Source: Adiantum capillus-veneris
Taxonomy: Eukaryota; Streptophyta; Polypodiopsida; Polypodiales; Pteridaceae
NCBI GenBank assembly: GCA_014529385.2
Contig: CM043947.1
Location: 117,910,087-117,974,086 of the forward strand
Reading direction: 5' to 3'
Length of the DNA: 64,000 nucleotides
The translations under genes and the position numbers were made by a program. The notes below the pieces were generated by a model. It was given only the letters and a program-made list of their open reading frames with translations. It was not told where the DNA came from and made no database searches. Numbering within the stretch: the first letter of the stretch is position 1; each line of letters starts with the position of its first letter. This document shows, piece by piece, positions 11,561 to 23,433 of this stretch.

Positions 11561-11588
11561 CCGCGGCAACGCGCGGGTCACATACTAG
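11561..11588 (+). mobile_element. Helitron 3' terminus (hairpin plus CTAG end)
   Basis: CCGCG-GCAACG-CGCGG forms a 5-bp hairpin at 11561-11576. It is followed after a few bases (GTCACATA) by CTAG at 11585-11588 and then T. Plant Helitrons end in a short GC-rich hairpin followed by CTRR and insert between A and T. The Rep/helicase protein is not visible, so this would be a non-autonomous copy. Confidence 0.6.
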
Positions 11589-12067
11589 TATTTTCTAAAC
11601 GAGATAGGCATCTTAATGTACTCTCATTCAAGTGGAAGTCACCCATTTTATTCCCCTTCCTTAAAGAAGGATGATTTTCTTCTTCTTTTTTTCAAAACTC
11701 ACAAATTGTGAGTGAGAATTGAATTGAACCAAGAAATTTACAAATAAGCCAGGCTCACACCAAGGCATGGCACCTTTTCAACAGACCCTTTCATTCCTAG
11801 TCTGTAGACAACCTTTAGGGATACAACCAAATAGCACCAATAACAAAAAGAACCTCCCAAACAGGGGGGGAGGCAGATCCCAACCATATGAAAGATCACA
11901 AAAAAAATACGAACAGACCATAAGCATAGGACCACTGGCCGAAGTTATGAGATACCAAGATCAGACTTGGACTATTTTTATTGGAGGTGTGCAGTCATAG
12001 GGAGAGCCTCTCGAGGAGACTAGACAGTAGGAGACATTCACAGAGGGAGATCGCTGATTTCTTTAAA
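11589..12067. other. Intergenic stretch with the 19-base palindrome ACTCACAAATTGTGAGTGA
   Basis: No gene. The palindromic word at 11697-11715 occurs again, on the opposite strand, at 28988-29006 inside a TA-flanked inverted-repeat element, so a related element fragment may lie here. Confidence 0.4.
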
Positions 12068-12210
12068 CTATATATGCACATTAACATGAGCAGGCATCAC
12101 AACAGACTTCAGAGTCCGCATGTACCAAAGGTACCCTGACTGATAGTGCCACTGAGCTTGGGAGATCCAGATGCCCACGACTGCGAGGGTCATCCAGACA
12201 TTGATGGAAG
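12068..12210 (-). CDS. Last exon of the split membrane-protein gene
   Basis: On the minus strand, after the acceptor CTTGATGCAG, a frame reads [20 protein letters not shown] and ends at TAG 12070-12068. The first part is a hydrophobic segment suited to a transmembrane helix. It lies about 300 bases downstream, on the same strand, of another exon with a transmembrane helix (12601-12510), separated by two long (CT)n tracts. I infer that it is the C-terminal exon of that gene. The product is not recognised. A PGG-type multi-helix membrane protein is one possibility, but the PGG motif itself is not seen. Confidence 0.3.
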
Positions 12211-12262
12211 CTGCATCAAGATAGAGAGCTATATACATATAGCTCTTTGTCTCGCTCTCCCT

Positions 12263-12509
<247 letters not shown>

Positions 12510-12511
<2 letters not shown>

Positions 12512-12601
12512 ACGCGATGATGCTCAAGATGAGAATCATAAAGAAGGCGAGCAAGGTGACGACCGTTGCGACATAAGCGTAAAATACGAACACAATATTT
12601 C
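12510..12601 (-). pseudogene. Host exon, part downstream of the element G insertion (transmembrane helix)
   Basis: Read on the minus strand, this continues the frame of the exon at 26025-25788 once element G and one copy of ATTTC are ignored. The half here encodes IVFVFYAYVATVVT and LLAFFMILILSIIAL, a strong transmembrane segment. That the frame stays open across the empty-site junction supports a real exon cut by G. The donor site at the downstream end is hidden in the GA tract. Confidence 0.55.
12597..12601. repeat. Target-site duplication ATTTC, left copy of element G
   Basis: ATTTC immediately precedes the 5' LTR. The identical five bases follow the 3' LTR at 25788-25792. Confidence 0.9.
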
Positions 12602-13156
12602 TGTTAACCCTCATGGCACACGGACACCCTATGATCTATAAACGTTGTATTATTTAGAGTCAGGTATCGGGCTTGTCGGACCAATAGGAACAGGGTAAGG
12701 GTGATCGCCGATGACAGGCGCACTCTAACTGGAATATTCAAGGAGTTAGTTGGCTAAGTATGGGCGCCCAAGTGTGAATGGGGTGAGCTCATATAAAAGC
12801 CACTAAACCTAATTTTTACTCATTCTCTCATTGTGCAATAGAAGCTGCTCTTGCTCCATCTCCACCTTCTCCTTCACCATCTCCTTGTGTGTGTGTGTGT
12901 ACGTGTGAGAGAGAGAGAGAGAGAGTGTGAGAGTGTGTGTGTGATCGAGCGTTGCGGCGGCACGACGGCGGCGAGGCGGTTGAGCGCGGCGTAGCGGTGT
13001 CTCCCTCTTCTTCGCGGCGCGGGAATCCTTCATTCGCAACTACGCAGGAAGGTGAGTGACACACCATTCTCCCTTGTGAGCTTGTCTGTTGTATGACTGT
13101 GTGCTAAGAGCCTTTGTGGCTCGCACATGGCGCGTAGCAAGTCCCTAGCCTTGACA
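12602..13156 (+). repeat. 5' LTR of element G
   Basis: The LTR runs TG...CA over 555 bases. A TATAAAA at 12792-12798 is the likely promoter for the genomic RNA. A GT/GA microsatellite follows at 12887-12945. Against the 3' LTR I count about nine substitutions outside the microsatellite, roughly 98 percent identity. Confidence 0.92.
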
Positions 13157-13160
13157 TTTT

Positions 13161-13179
13161 TGGCGCCTCTGCCGGGGAG
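13161..13179 (+). promoter_or_regulatory. Primer-binding site of element G (tRNA-Asp-like)
   Basis: TGGCGCCTCTGCCGGGGAG lies four bases after the LTR. Plant Tat/Athila elements use a site complementary to the 3' end of tRNA-Asp with the same TGGCGCC...GCCGGGGA frame; two central bases differ here. Confidence 0.75.
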
Positions 13180-14008
13180 CTGCTGCGCGTGAAGCTCCAA
13201 TGGCGACCTGTAAATTGTATTGAAGCTATTTTTTATGTAGGAAAGGCGCGGCTTAAGTTTGATCATTGTTGTTATGCAAAAATAGTAGAGAAAGACACAA
13301 TGTTGTTGACTGCATGCAAGTTTTCTATGTTCTGTTAAGCTCTGTTTTGCTAGTTCTATTAAGCTTAGATTTCAGCTTACACCGTTAGCATTTCTTGCGT
13401 TTCTGCGTTTTCTGGTTTGCACTGCACAGTTTTGTCAAGTTTCAATTTTTTGCATTTTCTGGTTTGTGCACAGTTAGGTGCACAGTTAATTAAGCAGGTG
13501 AGTAATTAGGTGAACCACTGATTAGCAGGTCAGTAGGTAGGTGGGAAAAAAATCGAAAAATAAAAACGTGAGTGAGGGGGAGGTTATAAAATATTTAAGC
13601 CCAAGCCCAAGCCCAAGCCCAGGCCTCAGTCCTCAGTCTTATGATATATTCTAGACTCACTCTTATATATATACCCTATCCCCTCAAGAGGGAATGAGAG
13701 CATGTGGGACAAGTCCTCCACTCTCCTCCCTTCTCTTCCCACTTGCACCCTTAGACTTGCTATTTGGAGCCTAGTTCCCCAGCTAGGAAAAGACTGTTTC
13801 GGGCTTTTCTGGAGCAAAATAGAACCAAACGGTGGGCTGTAAAGCACAACGCGTCCCTCCTAGCGATACGCTCGTTTCGAGCTATCACACGGCCCATTCC
13901 ACGACACGCTCTAAAAAATCTAGCAAAAAAACAAACAAAAAACACGCAAAAAACTAGTCACAAGGCCTCCTAGAGCAGCTTTTTGACACCTTAGGGTATC
14001 AAAAGCAC
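13180..14008 (+). other. Leader of element G
   Basis: Non-coding stretch between primer site and gag. It contains short direct repeats (GCCCAAGCCCAAGCCCAAGC near 13600) and no convincing ORF. Confidence 0.7.
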
Positions 14009-16591
14009 ATGCGCTTATGCTCTGGGCGGGTGCTAGAACACGAGCATATTGAGGGTGCCTCTGTTCATACGGACACCCATTACCCATCCACGATAGGCTC
14101 TAGACCCTCAACGGGGACACAAGGTAGCACCACCCAAGACCCTAAAATAGCCGCTAGTGATTCCTCCTCCGACTCAGAAATCATGGAAGCATACCCTACC
14201 CAAAACACTGAGAGAGAAGGCCATGCACCTCCCGAAGCTCCACAGCCTAGTACTAGTATGTTTAGCCATTTCATGGAAACATTAGGTAGAGCTACTCGCT
14301 CGGAACCTGATGCAAATGAAGCACACGAAGGGGGTGGGGAAGTGGACTCTCCTTTCACATCGCACGTGGACCCCACACCCCCAAAGAGTGTCCATGTGGA
14401 TATCCTGCCAACTTCTTACCAAGAAGGCCCTGTTGAGCTGCCTCCTTCAGAAGTTCCCTCTAGAGTACCGTTGGTGACAAGTAAAACCACGGGGAGCAAC
14501 ATTGCTTCTACCTCACAAGAAACCGTTAACACGTCGACTCTAGAAGGATTGTTCATTAATTATCATTGGACATACGACCTCCACACTGAGGTGTTGACGG
14601 ATCTACACTCTGGCCACGCCTACCATGTAGGATGGATAGAGATTGTACAATCCACCTCTAGTGCCACGAGCATCGAAGATCAACAGAAAATGATCTGTAA
14701 TGTTATCCATGGCATTATTCAATCAGAAAGGCAAAACCGAGGGGTAAATATACTCTCAACTGGCCCCATGAGATTTCTGGATACGAGCAAGGCTCAACAG
14801 CGTACTTTATCACAAATGGAGACTCCTCTAATGAGCCCCATGGACCCATATTACGTCATTTCACCTGGGGTCTCTATGCAATCTGAGCCTCCGAGCGACA
14901 ACTTTAGCTTCCCTAACTTGGCTCAACCCTCTATTAAGGAAAACACAATGCTCACTCCAGGGATAAGCCTGACAGAGAATGTACCGATGACATCTACGGT
15001 TACCGCAGTGCCACTACCTAGTGTCGTAGTACCTAATATGGGGCCTCTACCGTATGTGCCTCTAGCCCCTTATGCACACATGGCCCCCACACCTCCAATT
15101 GTACCACTTGTTTATGCTCCTCGAGTGCCGCTCCCTAGCCCTTATCCGAGTGGACCTATGCCTGGTTATGTTCCATATCCTGCATCATCCACACTTATGC
15201 CAAGACCGGTACCCATCCCTCTCCCACATATGATTCCAAGAGTACCTCCACCGGCCCTGCCTCCTCACATAGGTGACTTGGCAGCGTTTTCTCAAACCAT
15301 AGGTCGATCTATCACGGAAAATATGCGTCATGCATCTGATAGAGAGCCTAGAAGTAAGGCGGTACAAATTGCCAAACTCACGCAAAAATGCAATGGGGAC
15401 GAAGATGCTATAAAACACATTGAAGTGTTTGAACAAGTATGTGATTCCTTGGGGGAACGCAACGAACTACATAAGTGCAATGCCTTAAGCTTGACATTAA
15501 GTGGGAAGGCTGGAGATTGGTATAGAACCCTAAGGGTGGAGGAGAAAACAATCTACCTTACCCTTCGAAGGTTGTTTCTAAAGGAGTACATACGAGAAGG
15601 TGTGCTTTGGGGTGTAGCATCTCAGCTACAAAAGGCTGAACGTAAGGAAGGAGAGTCAGTAAGGGACTTCATTAGTCGTCTAAAGCACTTAAACTCTCGC
15701 TGCCCTGTAAATGAGCGCTTCAACAATAACCAACTGCTTGATCGATTCATTCGAGGGTTGAGGAATGAAGGAATCTATAATGGACTAGTGATTAGAGGTA
15801 TCACAACCTGGGAAGATGTCACTGCCAATGCAATCCAATTAGAGGACAACTTGATGATAGCAGGCATGAGGGTGTCTACTGACACGAGATCCACTAGCTC
15901 ACAAGCCATTGAGTATGAACCCATGACTGCAAAGCCCATTTCCAATGAGCCAAAGGTATTTGAGACATTCTTGACAGACCTCACCAAGGCAATCCAAGAG
16001 TCTCTTAAGGATAATCGACCCCCTCAAAATAGTCACATGTATCCAAGAAGGGAGCAACAATGGTGTTCCATTTGCTTGGGTCCACATAGCACTAGTAAGT
16101 GCCCTACCTTTAGAGTAAAATTTAATGGAACTTGCAACGCATGTGGTAGGTATGGTCACCAAGATAAGAATTGTTTAATGATCAAACGTATGATGGCAAA
16201 TAGACCACCTGTAGCCTAGACGGATGCACCTCGAGCTCCTGTACTGATGCCTGCTCCACCTGTTGAGCAACTACCGCAACACATGGTCCCTAGATCTCAA
16301 AATGTTGTACAAGCTACACCGCTACCACCTCCTGTGCTAGGACCGCAGCCCCCGCATCCAAGAGTCGCCCCTATGAACCAAGTGGGTTGCGAGCCATCTA
16401 ATGCTTATGCAGATGGCTGTGAGGAGGAAATAGACACTAGTATTGCCTACGGAATCGATATATTGGAAGAGTGTCCTATATACTACATGGAAGATTGTTG
16501 GGGGCAAGTCAAGCCGGTTTATCAAGCTGCTGCCACCTCTTCAATGCTACGAGTGTGGTGGACCACATCGGGCAGCGGAGTGCCCTATTAG
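14009..16591 (+). pseudogene. gag: Element G gag (capsid plus zinc knuckles), interrupted
   Basis: The frame opens with ATG at 14009 and runs 736 codons to TAG at 16217-16219, then continues in the same frame to 16591. The first 420 residues are Ser/Thr/Pro-rich and low in recognisable features. Around 15400-15850 lies the retrotransposon gag (capsid) domain, with GKAGDWYRTL, the RRLFLKEYIREG motif and ESVRDFISRLKHL. Near 16060-16180 two zinc-knuckle-like CxxC clusters appear (CSICLGPHSTSKC and CNACGRYGHQDKNC). The single TAG looks like a mutated sense codon because the frame stays proline-rich after it. Near 16540 the reading frame must shift by one base to reach the next zinc knuckles. Confidence 0.85.
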
Positions 16592-17528
16592 GCTGCAAAA
16601 GAATGCTTCACAGATGCAAATGAATCAAGGAAGCACGTCTGCAATGCCAATACGCACATGTAATCGTTGTGGCATAGATCACTTGATTGCCCAATGCCCC
16701 TATAACCCAAATGCGCCTAAAATCACACCCCTAAATTTGGTCGAAATTGCTAGTGTGACATCGCCAATACCACCTGTCGCACCCGCTTATGCGATTACAC
16801 GGTCCATGCTTCAAGGGCCAGGCCATATCCTCGAAGAGAGAGATACCGTGTCAGTTATCCAAGCAAAGAAAAAGAAGACACGAAGGAAGAGGTCACAGAA
16901 TACGGGAAATTCAAAGCCAAGTTCCAAAACAAACATAGGAACAGGAGATGACCCCGTGTATATGAATGACCTCGAGGATGATTCAGATTCAATCGAGACA
17001 ATGGAGACTAGAACCAATACCACAAAGGGAAAGACCGACAAAGAAAACCGTAACATGGAACCAAATGAAAACCGAATAAGAGAAAACCATAAAGAGCCTC
17101 TGAAAACACCACAAGTGTTTTGAAATCCAATCCAAGACCCCCAAGATAAACCACAGGGGCAAAAAGGGAAGAATCGTAAAAAGAAGATTGGGACGTACCC
17201 AAACCCAGTAGACGAGATTGAGCAGGTGAAACATCTAAGAGGTTTAGTGGAGGAGACTCAAAGGAAACTAGAACCAGAACCCATGCATGTCAGAATTCAT
17301 GACACAGTGTTTCCCACGCAAGTTCATCCACCCCACATGAACCATAGACCGTTAGCCATATCTAGTATCATCCAAGAAGGGAGTGAGGACGGGACATCAG
17401 AAAGTGAGCATACACCTTTCTTGTTGGAAAGGATGTTTAATGAAGGAATACCTGATCCCATTGAGGAATATGAGATTCCATCCTCCCAGTTCCTAGTCAA
17501 GGACCTACACCCTTCAAAATGCCAATGA
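16443..17528 (+). pseudogene. Element G gag-pol linker with two further zinc knuckles
   Basis: In the frame of pol, CYECGGPHRAAECP (about 16545) and CNRCGIDHLIAQCP (about 16660) are CCHC-type knuckles in variant form. A long charged low-complexity linker follows with TGA stops at 17121 and 17526. Around 17525-17680 the coding-like frame moves by one base (MNVAKLVNFMSSEVRTTIIA) and then returns, so at least two indels have hit this region. Confidence 0.6.
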
Positions 17529-17747
17529 ATGTTGCCAAACTAGTGAACTTCATGTCTTCTGAGGTCCGAACCACGATCATAGCAAAGCTGTATGGAGATC
17601 CTGAGTTATTCCTTGCACTTCGAGCAATCCTTAACGGAGAGCTACAAACGGGATCATCCGCAGTTTGCGCAACCAAGTAGGCCTGACTCGATTATGATTG
17701 ACGAGGAAAATCATGTGCAATCACTTGACTTAGATTGACACGAGTCT

Positions 17748-18320
17748 GTGATCGAGGTACCCATTAACGAATTAGGGCAGTATTTTGAAGGCGACGAGTC
17801 AAATGTGACCCTACCCATCACTACCAAGGGATTAACTATAAAGGGAATTCTTGATGGTGGTGCGGGAGTTAGCATCGTTACAAAAGATTGTTGGGAATCC
17901 ATGGGAAAAACCCGCCTCAGTGTTACTAACATTGTGGTAAAGATGGCAAATGGTACCATAGCCAAACCTATGGGGATGCTCAAGGATCTTAACATCAAAG
18001 TTCTAGGACACAAGGTACGACATACGTTCATTGTAATGGATTTCTCTAAACACCTTATGTCATATGAAATGATTTTAGGACGACCATTCATGAGGGAAGC
18101 ACAAATGGTTCACGATTGGTCTAAAAATCATGTCTATTTGCAATTCCAAGACTCTGTCCTTAGAGTGGATTTGGTGACTGGTAAGGTACACCCCTTAGGG
18201 AGTAAAACCATTATTGATCATCGCTCTGACACCACAGTTCACTCGGCCCCACTACAATATTGTTACACTTGTAAGAAGGATATAGACATTGGCCAAGATT
18301 CTCCTTACATGGATGTGTAA
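17748..18320 (+). pseudogene. pro: Element G aspartic protease (first, DGGA-type)
   Basis: A retropepsin-like domain: ILDGGAGVSIVTKD (about residue 40 of the open frame) gives the catalytic D-x-G-A, and MILGRPFM about 75 residues later is the usual LGR closing motif. The second catalytic-loop residue is Gly rather than Thr/Ser; from memory this also occurs in related plant gypsy elements. The domain ends at a TAA (18318-18320). The same frame continues as an acidic, Ser/Asp-rich linker with a TAG at 18615 before reverse transcriptase. Confidence 0.7.
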
Positions 18321-18860
18321 CCGGGTATGACGGAATCAGACAACGTAGACTGGGTACACCTAGCTGCAACCATAGATACCTGGGGAAATAGAGGAACCAC
18401 TTGGGTCACACCAGAGGGGGAAGAGGTACCACAAATTTCACCTCTGAACATGATAAGTGCCATACATGCATCTTCTAAGGGCAAGGCAATTGTAGACCAA
18501 TCTGACAGTGACACCGATAGCTCAATAGAAGACTTTGACCAACACGACTCAGACACGGACTCCCAGAGTGAAACGGATTCTGAATCTCGTGAATTAGAGA
18601 GTGGAGCAAGTTCATAGTCAAAACATTCGGAAGGACCGAGCACATCAACCGATGATAGCTCCTCCGAGAGTGAAGAGGACACCAACGAGGACTCCTTTAG
18701 TGAGCCAGATCTAAATGCAAATCAAAAGCAGGTCTCAAATAAGAAAAAGAAAAACTTTAAGAGGCATCGATATCGAGCCAATGTACGTGCTAGGATAAAA
18801 AAGAAGAGATCCTCAGCAGAATGGCTCAGTTATATAGGAGCATGTGATGCTCATCGTAAA

Positions 18861-21800
18861 TTGGTAGACGATTGGGGTGAATATCTCCAAAATGTTATGT
18901 GGTGTAGACCACGACCCCATGACATAGCCCAATTAGAGATCATAGACAAGCCAAAGTTGAGCCGCACTACAAGGAGGCGTCAAAACCAAGAGTTAGCTCG
19001 ACAACACAAGAAAGCAGAAATGGAAGCACAGACCAAAGCACAACCAGAATCCACAGACTTGCATCCTGCACCAGAACATTTCAAATCTTACACCACAGGG
19101 GAAGCAAAGGTTGTGTACACAAAAGCCCAAAGAATACCTATCGATGGGAATAATGGAATCTATGATGGTCCGGCAATAGTTAAAGAAATAGAATTAGCCG
19201 ACCCCGGTGAAGAATCAAAACCTATTTTTATTGCCCAAGACCTCACAGAAGTTGAAGAGGCGGTCCTCAAAGAGCTTCTCAAGGAATTCAAGGACATATT
19301 CGCTTGGACATACCATGATATGAAAGGTGTTCCACCTTCTGTGGTCCAACATACAATCCCTATGATTAGTACTGCGAAGCCCGTACAACAAAGACCCTAC
19401 CCGATGAATCCTAAGTACGCAAGGATCATTCAAGAAGAAGTAGAAAAGCTTATCAAATGTGGGTTCATATATCCTATTGAACACTCTGAATGGGTGTCTC
19501 CAATAGTTATCGTGCCAAAAAAGAATGGGAAACTCAGGGTGTGCGTGGACCTCAAAAAAGTTAATGCAGCTACTAGAAGAGACCATTACCCCCTACCATA
19601 TTCCGAACATGTACTCGAAAGAGTTGCAGGCAAGGAAGCTTATAGCTTTCTAGATGGGTACTCAGGCTACAACCAAATCACGATAGCGCTAGAGGACCAA
19701 GCTAAAACTGCCTTCATCACAGAATTTGGCATGTTTGCATTTCGTGTGATGGCTTTTGGCTTAACAAATGCCCCTGCTACATTCCAATGATTAATAAACA
19801 CTGCTTTTAAAGAATATTTGAGAGAGTTTTGTGAAGCTTTCTTAGACGACCTTTGTGTTTACTCTTCTTGGAAAGAACATCTATCATGTTTGCGGAAGGT
19901 GTTTGAAAAGTGTAGGTTATATCGTATCTCATTGAACCCATTCAAATGCCAATTTTGGGTCAAGCATGGAGTTATTTTAGGGCATATAGTATCTAAGAAT
20001 GGTATCTCAACCGATGAGAGCAAAATTAAAGTGATTCTAGAGTTACCACCACCAACCAATTACAAGGGAGTTCAAAGGTTCATGGGACACGTGGGTTATT
20101 ATCGACGGTTTATTTTATTTTTCGTTGAGATAGCACGTCCTTTGTACAAGCTTCTCATTGAATTTAAATGGAATGAAGAGTGTGACCAGGCCTATGAACA
20201 ATTGAAGAAAACACTAGCAAGTGCTCCGATTTTAAGGACACCTAACTGGGATATCATTTTCCATGTGCATATTGATGCATCAAACTTTGCTATTGGGTGT
20301 GTTCTCACTCAACCAGGAGAACATAAATTGGACTATCCCATTAGCTTTGCAAGCCGTCAATTGAACGATGCTGAAAGAAACTACACCACTACAGAGCAAG
20401 AAGGTTTAGCAATGGTTTATGCAGTAAAGAAATTTCGCTACTACCTTCTGGCAAACAAGTTTGTATTTTCTGTGGATCATCAAGCGTTGCTGTATCTCGT
20501 AAACAAGCCATGCTCCACAGGAAGAATCACACGATGGTTGTTAATTCTTCTAGAGTTTGATTTCACGATTGTAGTGAGACCCGGTAAAAGGCACGTCATG
20601 GCTGATCATTTGTCTCGCATACCCAATGGTGAAGCCCCTACAGGAGTTGATGATGAATTACCCGATACTTCCCTATTCATAGTTGAGACTATGCTTGAAT
20701 GGAGTGAGAACATTGTTAACTTTTTCGTTAATGGTTTTCCACCCAAGGAACTTCGTAAGGATATCGCTCGAAGGCTAGTCAAAGAATGTGAACCCTATTG
20801 TTTGATTGCCGGAACTCTGTATAGACTAGGCAAGGACGATATTCTTAGGTGTTGTGCCCGCGAGGATGAATATTTGTATATCTTGCAAGAAGCACATATG
20901 GGCATAGCAGGAGGACATTTTTCAGAAGACCTGACTGCTAGAAAGGTGCTGCAATCAGGCTATTGGTGGCCAACTTTATTTAAGGATGCATCACTTTTTA
21001 CAAAAGGGTGTGATGAGTGCCAACGTTACAAGACCACACAGCGCAAAGACAGAATGTCCTTACATCCTATTAAAGTAACCCAACCATTTGAAAAATGGGG
21101 CTTAGACTTTGTAGGTCCAATTAGTCCCGCACCTCGTAACACTCAATCTCGATATATTCTAGTTGCTACGGACTATGTAACAAAGTGGGCTGAAGCTAAG
21201 GCTTCACAAAAAGCTGACGCGAGGACAACAGCTAAGTTTCTTTTTGAGAACATTATCACAAGATTTGGTTGCCCTTTTGAAATTGTTAGTGATAATAGTA
21301 CCCATTTTATAAATGAGGTAATAAGAGAGCTTACCACGACCTTTATGATATCCCACCATAAGTCTACACCTTATTACCCGCAAGCTAATGGACAAGCCGA
21401 GAGCACCAACAAGACTCTAATCTCTATTTTAACCAAGACGGTAGAAGCTCATCGCACTGATTGGGATTTGAAGTTGACATCTGCTCTATGGGCTTATCGT
21501 ACTGCTTATAAAGTGGCTATTAATTGTACGCCATTCAAAATGGTATACGGCCAAGAAGCGGTTATGCCTTGGGAGTTTGTCATTCCTAGTCTTAGGGTAG
21601 CTTCTCAAGAAGGATGGAATGGTAACCCCTTAACCGAGCGTTTGTATATCTTAGAAAAACTAGATGAAGAGAGACATTTGGCTGTGCAAAATGCTCTTGT
21701 GGAAAAGGATAGGAGAAAGAAGTGGTTTGATCGCCATGTGAAGGACAAGAACATCAAAGTTGGTGATAAAGTCCTTATGTATGGAGTACGTAAAGAGAAG

Positions 21801-23141
21801 AAAAAGTTGAAATATGTTGGTAAAGGACCATATAGAGTATGTGAAATTACCCCACAAGGTACCCTTCGTGTGGAAACTCTTGATGGAGTTGAAACCATTG
21901 GATTCCTCAATGGGAGTAAATTCAAAAGATATTATGATCCTTTAAGCCAAGAAGAACTACGGGCCATTCATCAAAAGAAGGCCGCCAAAGCACAAACCGA
22001 GTTAAAGAAGATACAAGCTCAAGCTGAGGCTAAGGAGCGACAACAACGTATAAGACAAAAAAGAGAGGCTAACCTTGGAGTCACAAATGCATTCCACGTG
22101 GAAATCGAAGAGGATTGGTTGGACTCTGACACACCTCTACGATACCCTATTGAGTTAAATAGTGCCTATGGAAAAGTGCTATATAACCCCTTATTGGACA
22201 CGGGTGCTAAATATAATCTGCTATCCTATGGGGTGTGGTGTCAGTTAGGGAAGCCACCTCTATCTGAGAGTATTATCCAAGTCAAGGGTGTCAACAAGAA
22301 AAAAACTACGGTTTTTGGAATCTGGCACACTTCTGTCAGTTATGACAATGGAATTGTAGCTCAAGACTTTTTGGTCATGCCTATTGGAACTATGGAGGGT
22401 AATATAAACCTAGGACGCAAGTGGATGATAGCCACCAAATGCACTATTGATTGGGGGACTGGGGGTGTCACAACGCAAAAACCAACTCTTATCCCTACCA
22501 CTCAAGCCATAGTCCCTGAGATATTACCTAAGGAAATAAAACCCAAGACTGATGCTAAAAAACCATGGCTGACCATGGCTGATTCTAAAAAACGGAAGCC
22601 TCGTAAGAAACATCCCACTCGCTCCAAGAAATGTAAGAAAACGTGGCGCTGGATTCCTAAACGACTATTAAAAGCCCAAGGATACTATGATCGAAATGAG
22701 CAAATTTGGGTACCTAAACGTAAGATATGTCCTTCCCTATCGACAACAAACTCATATGAGTCAAACATTGTAACGCTAAAGCCAATGGCAGACCGTGGGA
22801 AGGGAAAGATCACAGAATGCTACACACCTAGTCCAGAGCTAGTTTGGGCTCCAAGGCAAACACAATTTATTCCACCTAGCTCAGGAAGGGGGGAGTTCCA
22901 TGAAGCTTCTAGCTCCTCATGTAATACATCCATAGAGGTAAAAGCTTCTACACAGCCTCCATCTATAGTAATGGACCTCAATGAAGCTACAAAAGAATCC
23001 ACACCTCCCAGTGTTGAAGAATCACCTGATAAACCACTTCAAGTTCGATCCTGGGAGAGTACCTTACCACCCTTGCAACTTGACGAGGCACCTAGGGTAA
23101 TACAAAACTACTGGCAAAAATCCTCACCTATTACCAACTAG
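18861..23141 (+). pseudogene. pol: Element G pol: reverse transcriptase, RNase H, integrase and a second retropepsin-like domain
   Basis: One frame runs through the interval with a single stop, TGA at 19788-19790, inside reverse transcriptase where ATFQ-R-L is expected (CGA to TGA). RT motifs: SPIVIVPKKNGKLRVCVD, FLDGYSGYNQI, FGLTNAPATFQ and the catalytic FLDD (about 19846). RNase H: HIDASNFAIGCVL, the TTEQEG motif and DHQALLYL. Integrase: the zinc finger H...H...CDECQ near 20900-21020, the core acidic residues in GLDFVGP, VSDNSTHF and QANGQAESTN, and a GPY/F-like GKGPYRVCEI near 21820. No chromodomain follows. Instead there is a coiled, Lys/Gln-rich linker (21960-22070), a retropepsin-like domain (22120-22460) and a basic, low-complexity tail to the stop at 23141. 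Confidence 0.88.
22120..22460 (+). other. Second retropepsin-like domain, C-terminal to integrase
   Basis: Within the pol frame, NPLLDTGAKYNLLSYGVW (DTGA at about 22197-22208) is followed about 75 residues later by INLGRKWMIATKCTIDW. A catalytic D-T-G-A, a spaced hydrophobic core and a closing LGR are the signature of a retropepsin fold. It is separate from the DGGA-type domain before reverse transcriptase. It may act as a protease or only as a binding fold. I know of no standard plant Ty3/gypsy lineage with this order. Confidence 0.7.
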
Positions 23142-23433
23142 AACAATTGGTTTCAAAGGGTGATAAGCTCATTTCAAACGGTATGATCTACCCAAGGAAG
23201 GGGGGAGTGTTTGTGGACATCCATCATTCACTTGCTTCCCTCTCAACCCTTTCTCCCTGACCCCTTAATCTCCAATCCTAGGGAATGTATATATAAAGCC
23301 TTATACTCACAAAAACAAAATAAAAAAGTAAAAGAGCAAGAGCCATCACACAAATCATAAAAACAAATTATGAACAATAACACGACCCTTGTAATATTTG
23401 CACTCTAACCATCATCTATTTGCGTGTACAGAT
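23142..23433 (+). other. Spacer between pol and the small ORF of element G
   Basis: Contains GGAAGGGGGGAG at about 23196-23207, a polypurine tract that could prime a second plus strand (central PPT-like), then ATATATAAA at 23287-23295, a possible subgenomic promoter. Confidence 0.35.
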
